From contig FMXS01000008.1 in NCBI GenBank assembly GCA_900104495.1, positions 1 to 64,000 of the forward strand: a stretch of DNA of 64,000 nucleotides. Reading direction: 5' to 3'. Made by a program: the position numbers and the translations under genes. A model generated the notes under the pieces. That model was not told where the DNA came from, searched no databases, and worked only from the letters and a program-made list of their open reading frames with translations. This document shows positions 41,108 to 49,795 of this stretch, one piece after another. How positions within the stretch are numbered: position 1 is the first letter of the stretch; each line of letters starts with the position of its first letter. Source of the DNA: Ruminococcaceae bacterium FB2012 (GTDB taxonomy: Bacteria > Bacillota > Clostridia > Oscillospirales > Ruminococcaceae).

Positions 41108-42703
41108 TCAGTCGTCCTTGGACTTGGTCTCGGCGCTCTTGATAGCTTCGTCAACGTTCTTGGCAAGGTCCAGCTTCTGGAACTCGTCGTCGTCGTACAT
41201 ATACATCTTGAAGCCCGGGGTCTTGTCGAACTGTGCCTCGGCTTCCTTGATGCTCACGCCCAGAACGTGGCCGCCCTTGGTGCGGTCCTCGCTGATGAAG
41301 TGGAAATGCCAGCCCGCGGTGTTCAGCCCGGAGCAGTAATCGGGGCAGTACAGAGCCACCAGCGAGCCCTTGATATCCTTGAACTCAAACTCCCTCTGAG
41401 TCTCTTCAAGCGCCTTGTCAAGCATCTTGTAGGGCTTCACCTGCTTGGTCTCGCTCCTTGCCTTGACGCTGGAGAACTCTCCGTTGATCTTCACCATATA
41501 GAACATATTCTTGTTGGGCAGGACGTATTCGTCAAGGGTCTTTTTCAGAGCGCCGATGTCCTTTACGTCCTTGAGCGCCATAGTATCGTCAACATCAAAG
41601 AAGGTCACATTGGAGAAGGGGATCATCTCGTCGCCGGCGGGCTTTTCGATGTCTCCGTCGGCATTAGCCCTGTATACCTCTCCGTCAATGACGATCATTT
41701 CGCCGTTGACGCCGTCAAAGGTGCCGAGGCCCGTATCTCCCTTTTCCTTCAGCGCATCGACGGACAGGATACCGTCATAGAAGCCCTGCACCAGCGACTG
41801 GAGCATCGCCACCTGATATATAGTCTCGGTGTTGACGGGCTCCATAGGCTCCTCGAAAACATCCTTGTCCAGCGGAACGGTTATGCCGAGATACTCTTCA
41901 AGGGTGAGACCCTTCTCGGTGATCTCCTTGGCGGGCTCTTCGCCCACATAGCGGATATGCCAGGGCTCGTATGAAAACTTGGTGATGTCTTCCTTGCCCT
42001 CGGCGTAATGGAGGATAAAGCCGTACTTCGCCAGCTTTTCGTGTATCTTTGCCCATATGTCGGTGTGCTTCACAAGGTCCTCGTTGTAGATGACGTTCTC
42101 GCCGTCAACGATAAGATAAAGGTCTATTGCAAGCCCCGTGTGATGCTCGGAATAACCGGGGACGGCTACCGTGTTTTTGGCATACTCGGTGCCGTATCTC
42201 TCGCGGTAGCGCACCATTAACTCCACCTGCTCCGCAACGCTTCTGTATCCGGTGTCGATATCGACGAACACGCCTTCCTTTTCCAGTTCGGCCTTCAACT
42301 TCAGATAAGCGTCATAGGCCCGCTTCTCGACGGTGACCTCGTACTCCTGGCCGTTCATGACAGTGACCATTTCGGTCTTTTCCTCCCAGTCGTCGGGGAG
42401 CTTGTAGCCGTGGGAAACGAAGGTGAGATAGTCGGTGCCGTCAATGATATTGGTCTTTTTCTCCGCGGGAGCTTCGGCGGTGCTGTCGGCCTGGCTTTCG
42501 GTGTCGGGAGTGCTTTCCGCAGACTTGCTTTCCTCTGCTTTGCTTTCGGCAGCGGAGGACTCTTCCGCTTTGCTTTCGGAGACCGACTCCGTTTTGCTGC
42601 TGTCGGGCTGCCTGGAGCTTGAGTCGCTGCCCGCACAGCCTGTCATTAAGGTGCCGAAGCACAGCACAAGGCTTGTAAGCAAGGCAAGTGTCTTTTTGGT
42701 CAT
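41108..42703 (-). CDS. Lipoprotein fusion: VanY-type D-Ala-D-Ala carboxypeptidase plus alpha-acetolactate decarboxylase
   Basis: The 531-residue protein starts with a lipoprotein signal (LMTGC, Cys23) and a Ser/Glu/Ala-rich spacer to about 82. Residues about 125-255 are a VanY D,D-carboxypeptidase: GYRS near 152, SEHHTGLAIDL with zinc ligands His187 and Asp194, and EPWHIRYVG with catalytic Glu246 and His249. Residues about 293-515 are an alpha-acetolactate decarboxylase: IYQVAMLQSLVQGFYDGILS, GDTGLGTFDGVNGEM, VKARSE with the active-site Arg416, and the three-histidine zinc site GWHFHF (466, 468) and GGHVLG (479). Both active sites look intact. One half would trim peptidoglycan stems, the other turn acetolactate into acetoin outside the membrane. 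GGAGG precedes the ATG; the gene lies after two GGDEF genes. I know of no such fusion; the reading is continuous. Confidence 0.9.
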   Translation of the reverse strand: MTKKTLALLTSLVLCFGTLMTGCAGSDSSSRQPDSSKTESVSESKAEESSAAESKAEESKSAESTPDTESQADSTAEAPAEKKTNIIDGTDYLTFVSHGYKLPDDWEEKTEMVTVMNGQEYEVTVEKRAYDAYLKLKAELEKEGVFVDIDTGYRSVAEQVELMVRYRERYGTEYAKNTVAVPGYSEHHTGLAIDLYLIVDGENVIYNEDLVKHTDIWAKIHEKLAKYGFILHYAEGKEDITKFSYEPWHIRYVGEEPAKEITEKGLTLEEYLGITVPLDKDVFEEPMEPVNTETIYQVAMLQSLVQGFYDGILSVDALKEKGDTGLGTFDGVNGEMIVIDGEVYRANADGDIEKPAGDEMIPFSNVTFFDVDDTMALKDVKDIGALKKTLDEYVLPNKNMFYMVKINGEFSSVKARSETKQVKPYKMLDKALEETQREFEFKDIKGSLVALYCPDYCSGLNTAGWHFHFISEDRTKGGHVLGVSIKEAEAQFDKTPGFKMYMYDDDEFQKLDLAKNVDEAIKSAETKSKDD

Positions 42704-42790
42704 GGTATCATTCCTCCTGATATGAGTATTATCAAAATCAAGGTCGTGTTCTCTTTTCCTTCGATCCGGCCTTTATAAACATTATTACTT

Positions 42791-43858
42791 CTATCTGTGC
42801 TTTCCCGTGCGGAGATAGAACTCCTTCTTTTCCTCGTAAAGCACTTCGTCGGCTTTTTTATACAGTATTTCTATGGTGCTGCCCTCAAACCGGAAGGCAT
42901 AGCCGATAGAACAGGTATAATCAGTTTTTGCCACTTCCTTACGGATGCGCTCGATAAGCGACATGACCTCTGTTTCGAGATTTCCGATGCAGAGGATGAT
43001 ATATTCGTCGCCGCCGATACGGTAGACCCGCTGGCCGCGTCTGGATGCTTTCAGAAAGCAGTCCGCGAGGGCTTTCAGCGCCGTATCGCCTGCGACATGA
43101 CCCTTGCTGTCATTGAGCTCCTTCAAGCCGTCCATATCAATGGTGACTACCGCCGTAACAGAGGCCGCGTACTTTTCCGTATCGGAATAGTAGCTTTGCC
43201 GGTTCAGCAGCTTGGTGAGAGGGTCGCGCTTGGTGTACTGCTGCAAAAGGAAAATGTAGTACATCGTCAGATCCACAGCCACGGTTATATTGAACCACTG
43301 AACGGAGCCGTCCGCGAACAAGGGGAACACAAGACATATCACCGAAGTCACCGACATAAACACGACTATGCCGTAATCCTCCTTCTGGACCAGCTTGTTC
43401 CTGAACACTCTGTAGATCAGATAAGCCATATACAGAGCATCGACAAAATATGTCAGAAAGCCCAGCATTCCCCGGACGAAATGGTTTTCCTCATTAATGT
43501 AAAAGACTATCCCCGTCGGAACGGAAATAAAGCACAGCACCGCATTGATGACCGCAGGGATATAGAGATACAGCTTATGCATAGGGTACACGATCAGTAT
43601 GATGTTTACCAGTATGAAAGTGATAAGGCTGTAATCCGTCGCACTGAGGAGCGGTCTTATCACCGTGTATTCCGCCTGTTCTGAGAGATATGTTTCGATA
43701 TAGTCTGAAACGGAATACAGAAAGATCATTCCGTATGTCACGGCTATGCGGATGACCATTCTTCTCTCCAGATGGATGTCCAGATAAAGAACGATCAGTA
43801 TTCCTGTCAGCAGCACCAGCAGTCCCCAATGCTCCGAGAGATAGCTTGAAAATGTCAT
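42791..43858 (-). CDS. Membrane diguanylate cyclase (GGDEF)
   Basis: The 355 residues have about six hydrophobic helices in the first 190, then a GGDEF domain (about 200-350): RDPLTKLLNRQSYY, IDMDGLKELND and the active-site RIGGDEYIIL. GGDEY is a functional variant of GGDEF. The inhibitory RxxD site is absent (RRGQ in its place), so product feedback is unlikely. ATG 43858 is chosen because GGGAGGTGG precedes it and the open frame above has no similarity. It is the last gene of the receiver-GGDEF-GGDEF unit, 28 bases after its neighbour. Confidence 0.93.
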   Translation of the reverse strand: MTFSSYLSEHWGLLVLLTGILIVLYLDIHLERRMVIRIAVTYGMIFLYSVSDYIETYLSEQAEYTVIRPLLSATDYSLITFILVNIILIVYPMHKLYLYIPAVINAVLCFISVPTGIVFYINEENHFVRGMLGFLTYFVDALYMAYLIYRVFRNKLVQKEDYGIVVFMSVTSVICLVFPLFADGSVQWFNITVAVDLTMYYIFLLQQYTKRDPLTKLLNRQSYYSDTEKYAASVTAVVTIDMDGLKELNDSKGHVAGDTALKALADCFLKASRRGQRVYRIGGDEYIILCIGNLETEVMSLIERIRKEVAKTDYTCSIGYAFRFEGSTIEILYKKADEVLYEEKKEFYLRTGKHR

Positions 43859-43886
43859 AGGCAGATCCACCTCCCTTTTGTATATG

Positions 43887-45098
43887 TCACCTGTTAACGG
43901 TTTTGAGAAAACGCTTCCTGTCGTACATCTTCCTGTCGGCACGTTCAAAGACATCCGAGAAGGAAGTGTCGGTCCCGGGATCGAAAATTGCCATACCCGT
44001 TGCCAGCTCCACAAGCTCGAGAGCGCGGTTGAGCTCTATCCTGTCATCAAAGTTGGCAAGCAGATCATTACGGTTGTTGTAATCGCTGTGCTCCAGCAGC
44101 ACCACAAACTCGTCGCCGCCGATGCGGTAGACAGGACTGTGGGCAAACTTCTGGCAGATCATCATGCAGCCGTCCCGGATGAATCTGTCCCCTTCCTCGT
44201 GGCCCCTGGTGTCATTGATGTCTTTCAGACCGTTGATGTCAAAGACGATGATGCCGAATTCCAACTCCTCGCCCTCGGCAATGCTCCTGTCTATCTGCTC
44301 GGTCATTTCAAGATAAGCGTGACGGCTCTTTACGCCTGTGAGAGGGTCGGTATTTGCGGCTGTCCTGGCGGTACGGAGAGCCTGCTTGGATTCCTTCTCC
44401 TGCTGCAAAAGGGTCTCCAGCTTGATGCGGTATTCCTGCTTTTCGTCCTCGATGATGAAGGTGTGCAGCAGGCAGGTGCCCAGCATACAGCCAATGGAAT
44501 ACATCGGCAGCAGCGGATTGAATACCTGAATGAACACCAGCAGCAGCATGACCAGTCCGAAAACGCTTATGGCGCGGTAGCGCACCCGCTTGCTTGCCTC
44601 GGTCTTGAAGCTCAGCACCATCGTATGTACCGAGATCCCGGAAAACAGCAGCAGCTGGACTGCCAGCATAAGATAGCGCAGTGTCCCGGGGATGTATTCA
44701 CCGGAATCGTTTATGTCGAACAGCACCGGCGTAAAGAAATTGACTATCAGCATCGGCGGAGTCAGCGCAAAAAAGATCTGTCCCGCTCTTTTGGTCATTG
44801 TTCCGAAGAGATCCTTTTCGTCGAGGTAGTCGGTGGTGTAGGATGTCCACAGCATTACCAGAAGTCCCATGGCAAGGAAGTAAAGCACGGTATCGGCGTA
44901 GATCATTGTGATAAACTTCTTGTCGTCAAAAAATCCCCAGAGAATGTCTGTCACATAATAGAATATCGTTCCGAAAAGAAAGCGGCGGTATGACCTGTTT
45001 TTGAGAACGATCTCCTCGCTGGTCTTTTTCATAAGCACGTCGTAGTTGGTGATAAGCTGAACCAGCAGTGCGAGGATCCCTATACTTGCATATATCAT
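43887..45098 (-). CDS. Membrane diguanylate cyclase (GGDEF)
   Basis: The 403 residues have about seven hydrophobic helices (1-215), a short coiled coil (DEKQEYRIKLETLLQQEKES) and a GGDEF domain (about 245-400) with NTDPLTGVKSRHAYLEM, FDINGLKDINDTRGHEEG and RIGGDEFVVLL. It should make cyclic di-GMP in response to a membrane signal. The membrane half differs from the neighbouring cyclase (42791-43858) in sequence but not in plan, so this may be an old duplication. No EAL or PilZ partner is in the window. Confidence 0.94.
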   Translation of the reverse strand: MIYASIGILALLVQLITNYDVLMKKTSEEIVLKNRSYRRFLFGTIFYYVTDILWGFFDDKKFITMIYADTVLYFLAMGLLVMLWTSYTTDYLDEKDLFGTMTKRAGQIFFALTPPMLIVNFFTPVLFDINDSGEYIPGTLRYLMLAVQLLLFSGISVHTMVLSFKTEASKRVRYRAISVFGLVMLLLVFIQVFNPLLPMYSIGCMLGTCLLHTFIIEDEKQEYRIKLETLLQQEKESKQALRTARTAANTDPLTGVKSRHAYLEMTEQIDRSIAEGEELEFGIIVFDINGLKDINDTRGHEEGDRFIRDGCMMICQKFAHSPVYRIGGDEFVVLLEHSDYNNRNDLLANFDDRIELNRALELVELATGMAIFDPGTDTSFSDVFERADRKMYDRKRFLKTVNR

Positions 45099-45137
45099 AC
45101 ATTGCCTCCGTATAAAGCGATCTGCGGGCGGAAAGGT

Positions 45138-45554
45138 CTACACAGTGAGCTTTCTGTTCATTGGCTCGGCTGTTATTCTTTCCCTTACGGGATAGCGCAG
45201 ATAACGCAGTACATCTCCAAGTTTTTCCGCATCATAGGGCTTGATAAGATACCCGCCCGCGTAAATGCGGTGCAGCAGGAGCGCGTCGCGCTCGCTGGCC
45301 TTCGAGGCCGTGCCGATGTAGTTCGTATACGGATAATTCCCGTACAGCTCGCTCAGCAGATACATTCCGCTGCGTTCCTGTATCTCCACATTGACAAACA
45401 GCACATCGTAGGGCTTGTATTTGCAGGCATTGGGGATACTCCGCACATCGGTGAAACCGCTGAACAGAAGATCGTTCCCGACTATCTCCCGCAGGAGAGC
45501 TTCCAGTTTTTCCAGCCCCTGCTGTTCGTCATAGGCATATACTATCATAGGCAC
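45138..45554 (-). CDS. Stand-alone receiver-like protein lacking the phospho-acceptor Asp
   Basis: The 138 residues have receiver-domain features: an acidic pair (YDEQ, 9-10), a beta-3 strand VLFVNVEIQERSG and YLIKPYDAEKL with the conserved Lys. The phosphorylated Asp is replaced by Asn55, so it is a pseudo-receiver that cannot be phosphorylated in the normal way, and probably acts by protein contact. It heads the unit with two GGDEF genes (39-base gap), so it may gate cyclic di-GMP synthesis. AAAGGGGTG precedes the ATG. Confidence 0.8.
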   Translation of the reverse strand: MPMIVYAYDEQQGLEKLEALLREIVGNDLLFSGFTDVRSIPNACKYKPYDVLFVNVEIQERSGMYLLSELYGNYPYTNYIGTASKASERDALLLHRIYAGGYLIKPYDAEKLGDVLRYLRYPVRERITAEPMNRKLTV

Positions 45555-45583
45555 ACCCCTTTATGTTGTAATGCTATGCTTCT

Positions 45584-45617
45584 ATTATACCAAATGAAGT
45601 GTGCAAGAAGTGTGCAA
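45584..45617 (-). promoter_or_regulatory. Promoter region with tandem 11-bp repeats before the receiver/GGDEF operon
   Basis: On the minus strand, two identical TTGCACACTTC units in tandem (45617-45596) lie just upstream of a -10 TATAAT (45589-45584). No consensus -35 sits 17 bases upstream of the -10. An 11-bp period places both units on the same face of DNA, as an activator site would need. Confidence 0.5.
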
Positions 45618-45698
45618 AAACGGTCTTCAAATATGAACATAGTATTAAGAATTATGAATACGCTGTAAATATTATGTATAATTTGTTATTTATCATAA

Positions 45699-45725
45699 AA
45701 AAGCCGGTCATACAGACTGGCTTTT
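45699..45725 (-). terminator. Terminator of the kinase/regulator operon
   Basis: On the minus strand AAAGCCAGTC-TGTAT-GACCGGCTTT is followed by TTTTATG. It lies 20 bases after the regulator stop codon. Confidence 0.85.
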
Positions 45726-45745
45726 CTATCCTTACTAAGCTCGTA

Positions 45746-46453
45746 TCACACAAACCACCCGAATTGCTCCGGCAGTTCGGAGGGGGTTCCCTCCAATGTA
45801 AGTTTTTTCATGTTCAGCCCGATGCTTCCGCGTTTCTTCACCAGCGCCTCACCGATGCCGCGCTCCTCAAAGCGGTCGCGCAGATCTTTGATATGCTTTC
45901 GCAGACGCTCCTGCTTTTCGGGGTTTCCCTCCCAGAATATCCCCACAAGCTCGCCGTTTGTGGCGATAGCCCCGTTTTTATAGACCAGATAAGCCAGCAG
46001 TTCCCCGGTCAGCCCGCGCTCAAACTGCAAAGGCTCGCCGTTGTAAAAGGCTCCGAAGGGCTCGCTGCATCTTATCACAAGGGCTTTTTCGGGCTCGGCA
46101 GGCAGCCGCAGATATTTCAGCGCTTCCGTAATATCCTTTTCGCCGAAGGGCTTTGTCACAAATGCCGCACAGTGAAGCTGATGACCGATCAGCGCATATT
46201 CGGAATGCCCGGTAATGAAGATCAGGTCGATCATGCCGTACCGTTTATTCAAAAGCCTTGCGGCGTCCTCGCCTGTCAGATCGGGCATTTCAATATCCAG
46301 AAAAACAATGCGTATCCCCTGGTTTTCGATGATCTCCAGGCCCTCAGCGGCGTTGTCCGCAAAGAAATGACTGCCCTCAGGGTCGATCTTATTGAGAATA
46401 AACCGCATAAGGACCAGTATCGCGGGATTATCGTCTATCGTGATCGTTTTCAT
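45746..46453 (-). CDS. Response regulator with winged-helix output
   Basis: The 235 residues have a receiver domain (TIDDNPA acidic pair, phospho-Asp in VFLDIEMPDLTG near 51, Lys in FVTKPFGEKD) and an atypical winged-helix output (about 130-215, LTGELLAYLVYKNGAIATNG then LRKHIKDLRDRFEERGIGEA). The output resembles the DNA-binding part of SARP/OmpR proteins rather than LytTR, although its partner is a LytS-type kinase. ATG 46453 lies 1 base after the kinase stop, behind GGAGG. A short C-terminal tail (LPEQFGWFV) is of unknown use. Confidence 0.88.
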   Translation of the reverse strand: MKTITIDDNPAILVLMRFILNKIDPEGSHFFADNAAEGLEIIENQGIRIVFLDIEMPDLTGEDAARLLNKRYGMIDLIFITGHSEYALIGHQLHCAAFVTKPFGEKDITEALKYLRLPAEPEKALVIRCSEPFGAFYNGEPLQFERGLTGELLAYLVYKNGAIATNGELVGIFWEGNPEKQERLRKHIKDLRDRFEERGIGEALVKKRGSIGLNMKKLTLEGTPSELPEQFGWFV

Positions 46454-46454
46454 T

Positions 46455-47810
46455 TCATTCCTCCATATATTTGAGCCGCACGACGGCGCTGGTGCCCGTC
46501 TCGTCCTGGGAGATCGATAATGTCCCCATTCCCGAAGCATTCAGCCGCAGCCTTACGTTTTCAAGGCCGATGCTTTTGCGTTTTGTCTGCTGCTCCGTCA
46601 GCTTGTTTCCTCCGGAGCCGTCGTCCTTAACTTCAATTTCGATGTATTCCGGTTCATCCCGCACAATGATCCTGACCGTCCCGCCTTTTTTGTATGTGCC
46701 TATCCCGTAGCGGACAGCGTTTTCCACCAGAGGCTCGACGCAGAGCGCCGGGAGCAGGAAACGGTCGATCTCTATGTCATATTCCACTTTCAGTTTTTCG
46801 CCGTAGTTCAGCCTTTCAAGATCGAGGTAGGCTTTGATGCATTTCAGCTCCTCCTCGAAGGGGATCATTTCGCTGCCGGTCATCGCCGTGAAATTTGAAC
46901 GCAGATAATTCCCGAAGCTCTCGATGCCGTTATATGCCACGGGATTATCCGTACATTTCGACTGAAGCGCCATAAGGGAATTATATATGAAATGCGGCTG
47001 TATCTGAGCCACGAGCAGCCGTACTTTGCTCTGTTCCAGCTCCTGCTTGCTTTTTTCAAGCTCGTAAGCATAGCGGACAGTGATCTGCGTTTTGTTCTGT
47101 TCATAGAGGATGAACATGATAAGTGCGGCGGATATGACCATGATATTGTTCATGCTCACAGGCATGATGCTCCCGCTGACCAGACCGATTATCGGAAGCA
47201 CGGTAGCAGTCACGATGATCTTTTTGAGGAATCCGCCGAGCTTCCGCCAATTTGCCGCAATGACCGCACCGATGAAAACGAATGCGACGATCGTTACAGA
47301 CTGCCAGAGCCAGTATCCCCAGGAGCGTATATATCTGTTTTCGTCATTGATCCGATACAGCGCACCCGTGAAGGGCGTTAAAGCCAGCAGAACGAACAGC
47401 GGTATCTGTAAGAACTGAAAGCCCGTAAAGATCTTTCGGAGCCTTTCTTTTTCAAGGGCCTCTGCAATATGCTTTTTGATGACCCAGAGGAAAAACAAAG
47501 TCAGCAGACCGCCGACAGTATAATATCCGAACACACCGATATTCACCACATAACCTGAAAATTCGTTTTGCACACCCATGAACAGGATATCCACAATATC
47601 AAAGAGATCGTAAAGGAAGATCGCTGCATAAAAAACCACAAGCTCCTTGGTCATCGGTATCCTTACCTGCTTCATCAGTTCATCGGTCTTGTCATGCCGG
47701 ATCCCGATCAGCATGGTAGAGAGCAGGAGCAGAAGGATCAGTTCGTTCCAGCTTTCTATGACGATCTGTATAAATGATGCCCAACCGATACGCTCGATCA
47801 GTTCCGTCAC
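46455..47810 (-). CDS. Membrane sensor histidine kinase (LytS/HisK_5-type)
   Basis: The 451 residues have about seven hydrophobic helices in the first 225, a short coiled coil, then a PF06580-type kinase domain with the phosphorylated His in QIQPHFIYNSL and an HATPase domain (PLVENAVRYGIG, DDGSGG, SIGLENVRLRL). GTG 47810 is the start, with AAAAGGAG upstream. The 7-helix sensor lacks an extracytoplasmic domain, suggesting a membrane-soluble signal or partner. It is translated together with the regulator downstream. Confidence 0.93.
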   Translation of the reverse strand: MTELIERIGWASFIQIVIESWNELILLLLLSTMLIGIRHDKTDELMKQVRIPMTKELVVFYAAIFLYDLFDIVDILFMGVQNEFSGYVVNIGVFGYYTVGGLLTLFFLWVIKKHIAEALEKERLRKIFTGFQFLQIPLFVLLALTPFTGALYRINDENRYIRSWGYWLWQSVTIVAFVFIGAVIAANWRKLGGFLKKIIVTATVLPIIGLVSGSIMPVSMNNIMVISAALIMFILYEQNKTQITVRYAYELEKSKQELEQSKVRLLVAQIQPHFIYNSLMALQSKCTDNPVAYNGIESFGNYLRSNFTAMTGSEMIPFEEELKCIKAYLDLERLNYGEKLKVEYDIEIDRFLLPALCVEPLVENAVRYGIGTYKKGGTVRIIVRDEPEYIEIEVKDDGSGGNKLTEQQTKRKSIGLENVRLRLNASGMGTLSISQDETGTSAVVRLKYMEE

Positions 47811-47897
47811 TGCGATCAGCTCCTTTTGATACGTTCGTGTTTATCTTTCAAATCTGATCCCTTAGGAGATCTTTATTCCTCATACGCTTTCAGAATA

Positions 47898-47926
47898 ATT
47901 ATATAACCGATCCGGCCAAATGTAAA
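47898..47926 (-). promoter_or_regulatory. Promoter of the kinase/regulator operon
   Basis: On the minus strand: -35 TTTACA (47926-47921), 17-base spacer, -10 TATAAT (47903-47898). The rest of 47811-48090 is AT-rich; I see nothing else certain in it. Confidence 0.75.
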
Positions 47927-48090
47927 GAGGAAAGCAGAAAAAAAGAAGGGATCCGTGTTTTTGAAAATGCTTTTTTACGAAATCCTGACTTGATACTCTC
48001 AATGTTATGTGTGATAAAAAAGCTGTATTCTATACACAAACAGCCTGTCAAATGCGGCAGCGGCCTCATTGATCATTCATTGTTCTTTAT

Positions 48091-49227
48091 TCATTCCTTC
48101 CGCCTCTGCCGCTCTTCAAGATACTCCAGGACTTCTCCCGCAAGACAGTACAGCACCGAGCAGACCGGCACCGATATGAACATCCCGAGGATGCCTCCCG
48201 CCGAGCCTCCCACTGTAACCGCCAGCAGCACCCATAAGGGCGGAAGGCCCACGCTCCGGCCCACCACCCGGGGGTAGATAAGATTGTCCTCCAATTGCTG
48301 GAGGATCGCCATGAACAGCAGGAACCAAAGCGCCTTCTCAAAGCTGATGAACATGATGAAGAAGGCTCCCGCCGCCGCCCCTACAAATGCGCCTATCACC
48401 GGGATGAAGGCCGTCACCGTCACCAGCACTCCCACTTCAAGGGCGTAGGGAAAACCGAATATCTCCATTCCCACGATGCACAGCAGCCCGAGAATGCAGG
48501 CCTCCGCTGTCTGTCCCGCGATGAAGTCCGAGAAGGTGCGCTTGCACATCCCGCAGACCCGGACAAGCCTCCGGGCGGCGGCTTCGGGCAGCAGAGCCTC
48601 TGCCACACGGCGTGCCTGCCCCTTGAGGCGCTCCTTTTGAAGGAGCATATACACCGCGAAAAACAGCGCCAGCACAAAGGTCACCAGCCCCGAGAACAGT
48701 GACACCGCGATGTCCAGCGTGCCGGACAGGGTGCGGAACATCACCTCGCTGCTTCGCAGCACCGACTCTATCTTCCCCGTGATGCCCTCCGGGGACCAGT
48801 CCCCCGAGGGCAGGATGCTTTTCAGCAGAGATGAGCCCTCCACCGTTTCCGAAAGGGACTCCGCCAGCTCCGGGACCCTGTCCGAAAGCTGCGAGACGGT
48901 TTCGGCCAGCTTCGGCATCACCAGCGATACCGCCAGCACCAGCACTCCCCCGAGGATAACAAGGGTCATCAGCAGAGAGACCGGCCGACGGAGCTTGTCC
49001 TTGATAGGGCCGCAGCCCTTGTCCGGGCGGAAGAAGGTCCGCTCGGCAGCGCTCATAGGGACGTTTATTATCATAGCCAGCAGGATCCCGAGAAATACGG
49101 GCTTCAGCAGTTCCAGCACCGTGCCCAGGGCGCTCATCACGTCCCCGAAGCCGAAAAGGACCCGCAGCAGCACCGCCCCGAAGGCCGCCGCCGCCAGCAG
49201 CCGGAGAAAAGCCTTATCTTTTAACAT
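48091..49227 (-). CDS. AI-2E family (PerM-type) membrane transporter
   Basis: The 378 residues have about eight hydrophobic segments with a large amphipathic insert (about 95-160, PELAESLSETVEGSSLLKSI). They carry the family signature region AFIPVIGAFVGAAAGAFFIM, then LQQLEDNLIYPRVVGRSVGL and PPLWVLLAVTVGGSAGGILG. Members export autoinducer-2 or other small molecules or act in Na/H exchange; the substrate here is unknown. ATG 49227 is chosen because AAAGGA precedes it and the open frame above is repeat DNA. Confidence 0.9.
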   Translation of the reverse strand: MLKDKAFLRLLAAAAFGAVLLRVLFGFGDVMSALGTVLELLKPVFLGILLAMIINVPMSAAERTFFRPDKGCGPIKDKLRRPVSLLMTLVILGGVLVLAVSLVMPKLAETVSQLSDRVPELAESLSETVEGSSLLKSILPSGDWSPEGITGKIESVLRSSEVMFRTLSGTLDIAVSLFSGLVTFVLALFFAVYMLLQKERLKGQARRVAEALLPEAAARRLVRVCGMCKRTFSDFIAGQTAEACILGLLCIVGMEIFGFPYALEVGVLVTVTAFIPVIGAFVGAAAGAFFIMFISFEKALWFLLFMAILQQLEDNLIYPRVVGRSVGLPPLWVLLAVTVGGSAGGILGMFISVPVCSVLYCLAGEVLEYLEERQRRKE

Positions 49228-49259
49228 ATATCTATCCTTTCGGGAAAACGAATAACAGT

Positions 49260-49393
49260 TGATAATGGATAGCTGACAGCTGACAATGAAGGTATCGCCT
49301 GCGGCGGGATCATGTCCCTTCGGACACGGCCCAAAGGCCCAAAAGGGGAGTGTTCCATACCGTCGGAGGAGATACAGCAATTATCCATTATCA
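49260..49393. repeat. Multi-hairpin repeat with inverted ends (copy C)
   Basis: Perfect 12-bp inverted ends TGATAATGGATA (49260-49271) and TATCCATTATCA (49382-49393). Inside, GGTAT...ATACC encloses CGCC-TGC-GGCG, TGTCC-CTTC-GGACA and GGCC-CAAA-GGCC hairpins. It has the same plan as copies A and B and looks like a small non-coding mobile element. The remainder of 49228-49515 holds nothing else I recognise. Confidence 0.7.
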
Positions 49394-49515
49394 CGCGGTT
49401 TGTTTTGCTTATTTTTCCCAAAGCGGCCCGCGATATACCCGAAAAACGTTCCCTGCCGTCCGCGCCGGAATATGTACCGCCTGCGCCGTTATCGGTGCAG
49501 TTTGCGCTTTTCTGC

Positions 49516-49544
49516 TTGACATATTCACAGAAATTTTGTATAAT
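49516..49544 (+). promoter_or_regulatory. Promoter of the LytTR operon
   Basis: -35 TTGACA (49516-49521), 17-base spacer, -10 TATAAT (49539-49544). TACAGTAATCAT lies just after it and resembles one half of a LytTR-type site. Confidence 0.8.
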
Positions 49545-49603
49545 CTTTACAGTAATCATAACTTTAAAAGCTGATATTTGTGCAGCTTTAAGAGGTGGTA
49601 GCG

Positions 49604-49795
49604 TTGAAGGAAAAAGGAACATCCCGGGTGATTTCCGAGTGCCCCAAGTTCGTGTGCCTCGAGTGCAGATCAAAAAAAGGGCGCTCCCACGAGGAAGGGT
49701 GCAGTTTTGCCCGCCCGGATCTGAAATGCTCCGAATGCTGTTTTGAGCCTATCTGCAAACGTCCCGACCGCAGGAAGGCGGTGGGTGACGAATGA
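49604..49795 (+). CDS. Small cysteine-rich (zinc-ribbon-like) protein
   Basis: The 63 residues carry eight Cys and one His: CPKFVCLEC (13, 18, 21), H29, C33, then CSECCFEPIC (42-51). This spacing suggests one or two zinc sites. TTG 49604 is chosen over GTG 49595 because AAGAGG lies 8 bases before it. Its stop overlaps the ATG of the LytTR gene (ATGA), so the two are translationally coupled. I do not recognise the family; it might modulate its regulator neighbour. Confidence 0.6.
   Translation: MKEKGTSRVISECPKFVCLECRSKKGRSHEEGCSFARPDLKCSECCFEPICKRPDRRKAVGDE

Noticed and set aside
46455..47810. Quorum-sensing agr-type locus around the LytS-type kinase
   Set aside because: No AgrB or AgrD-like genes nearby, and the regulator has a winged-helix output rather than LytTR.
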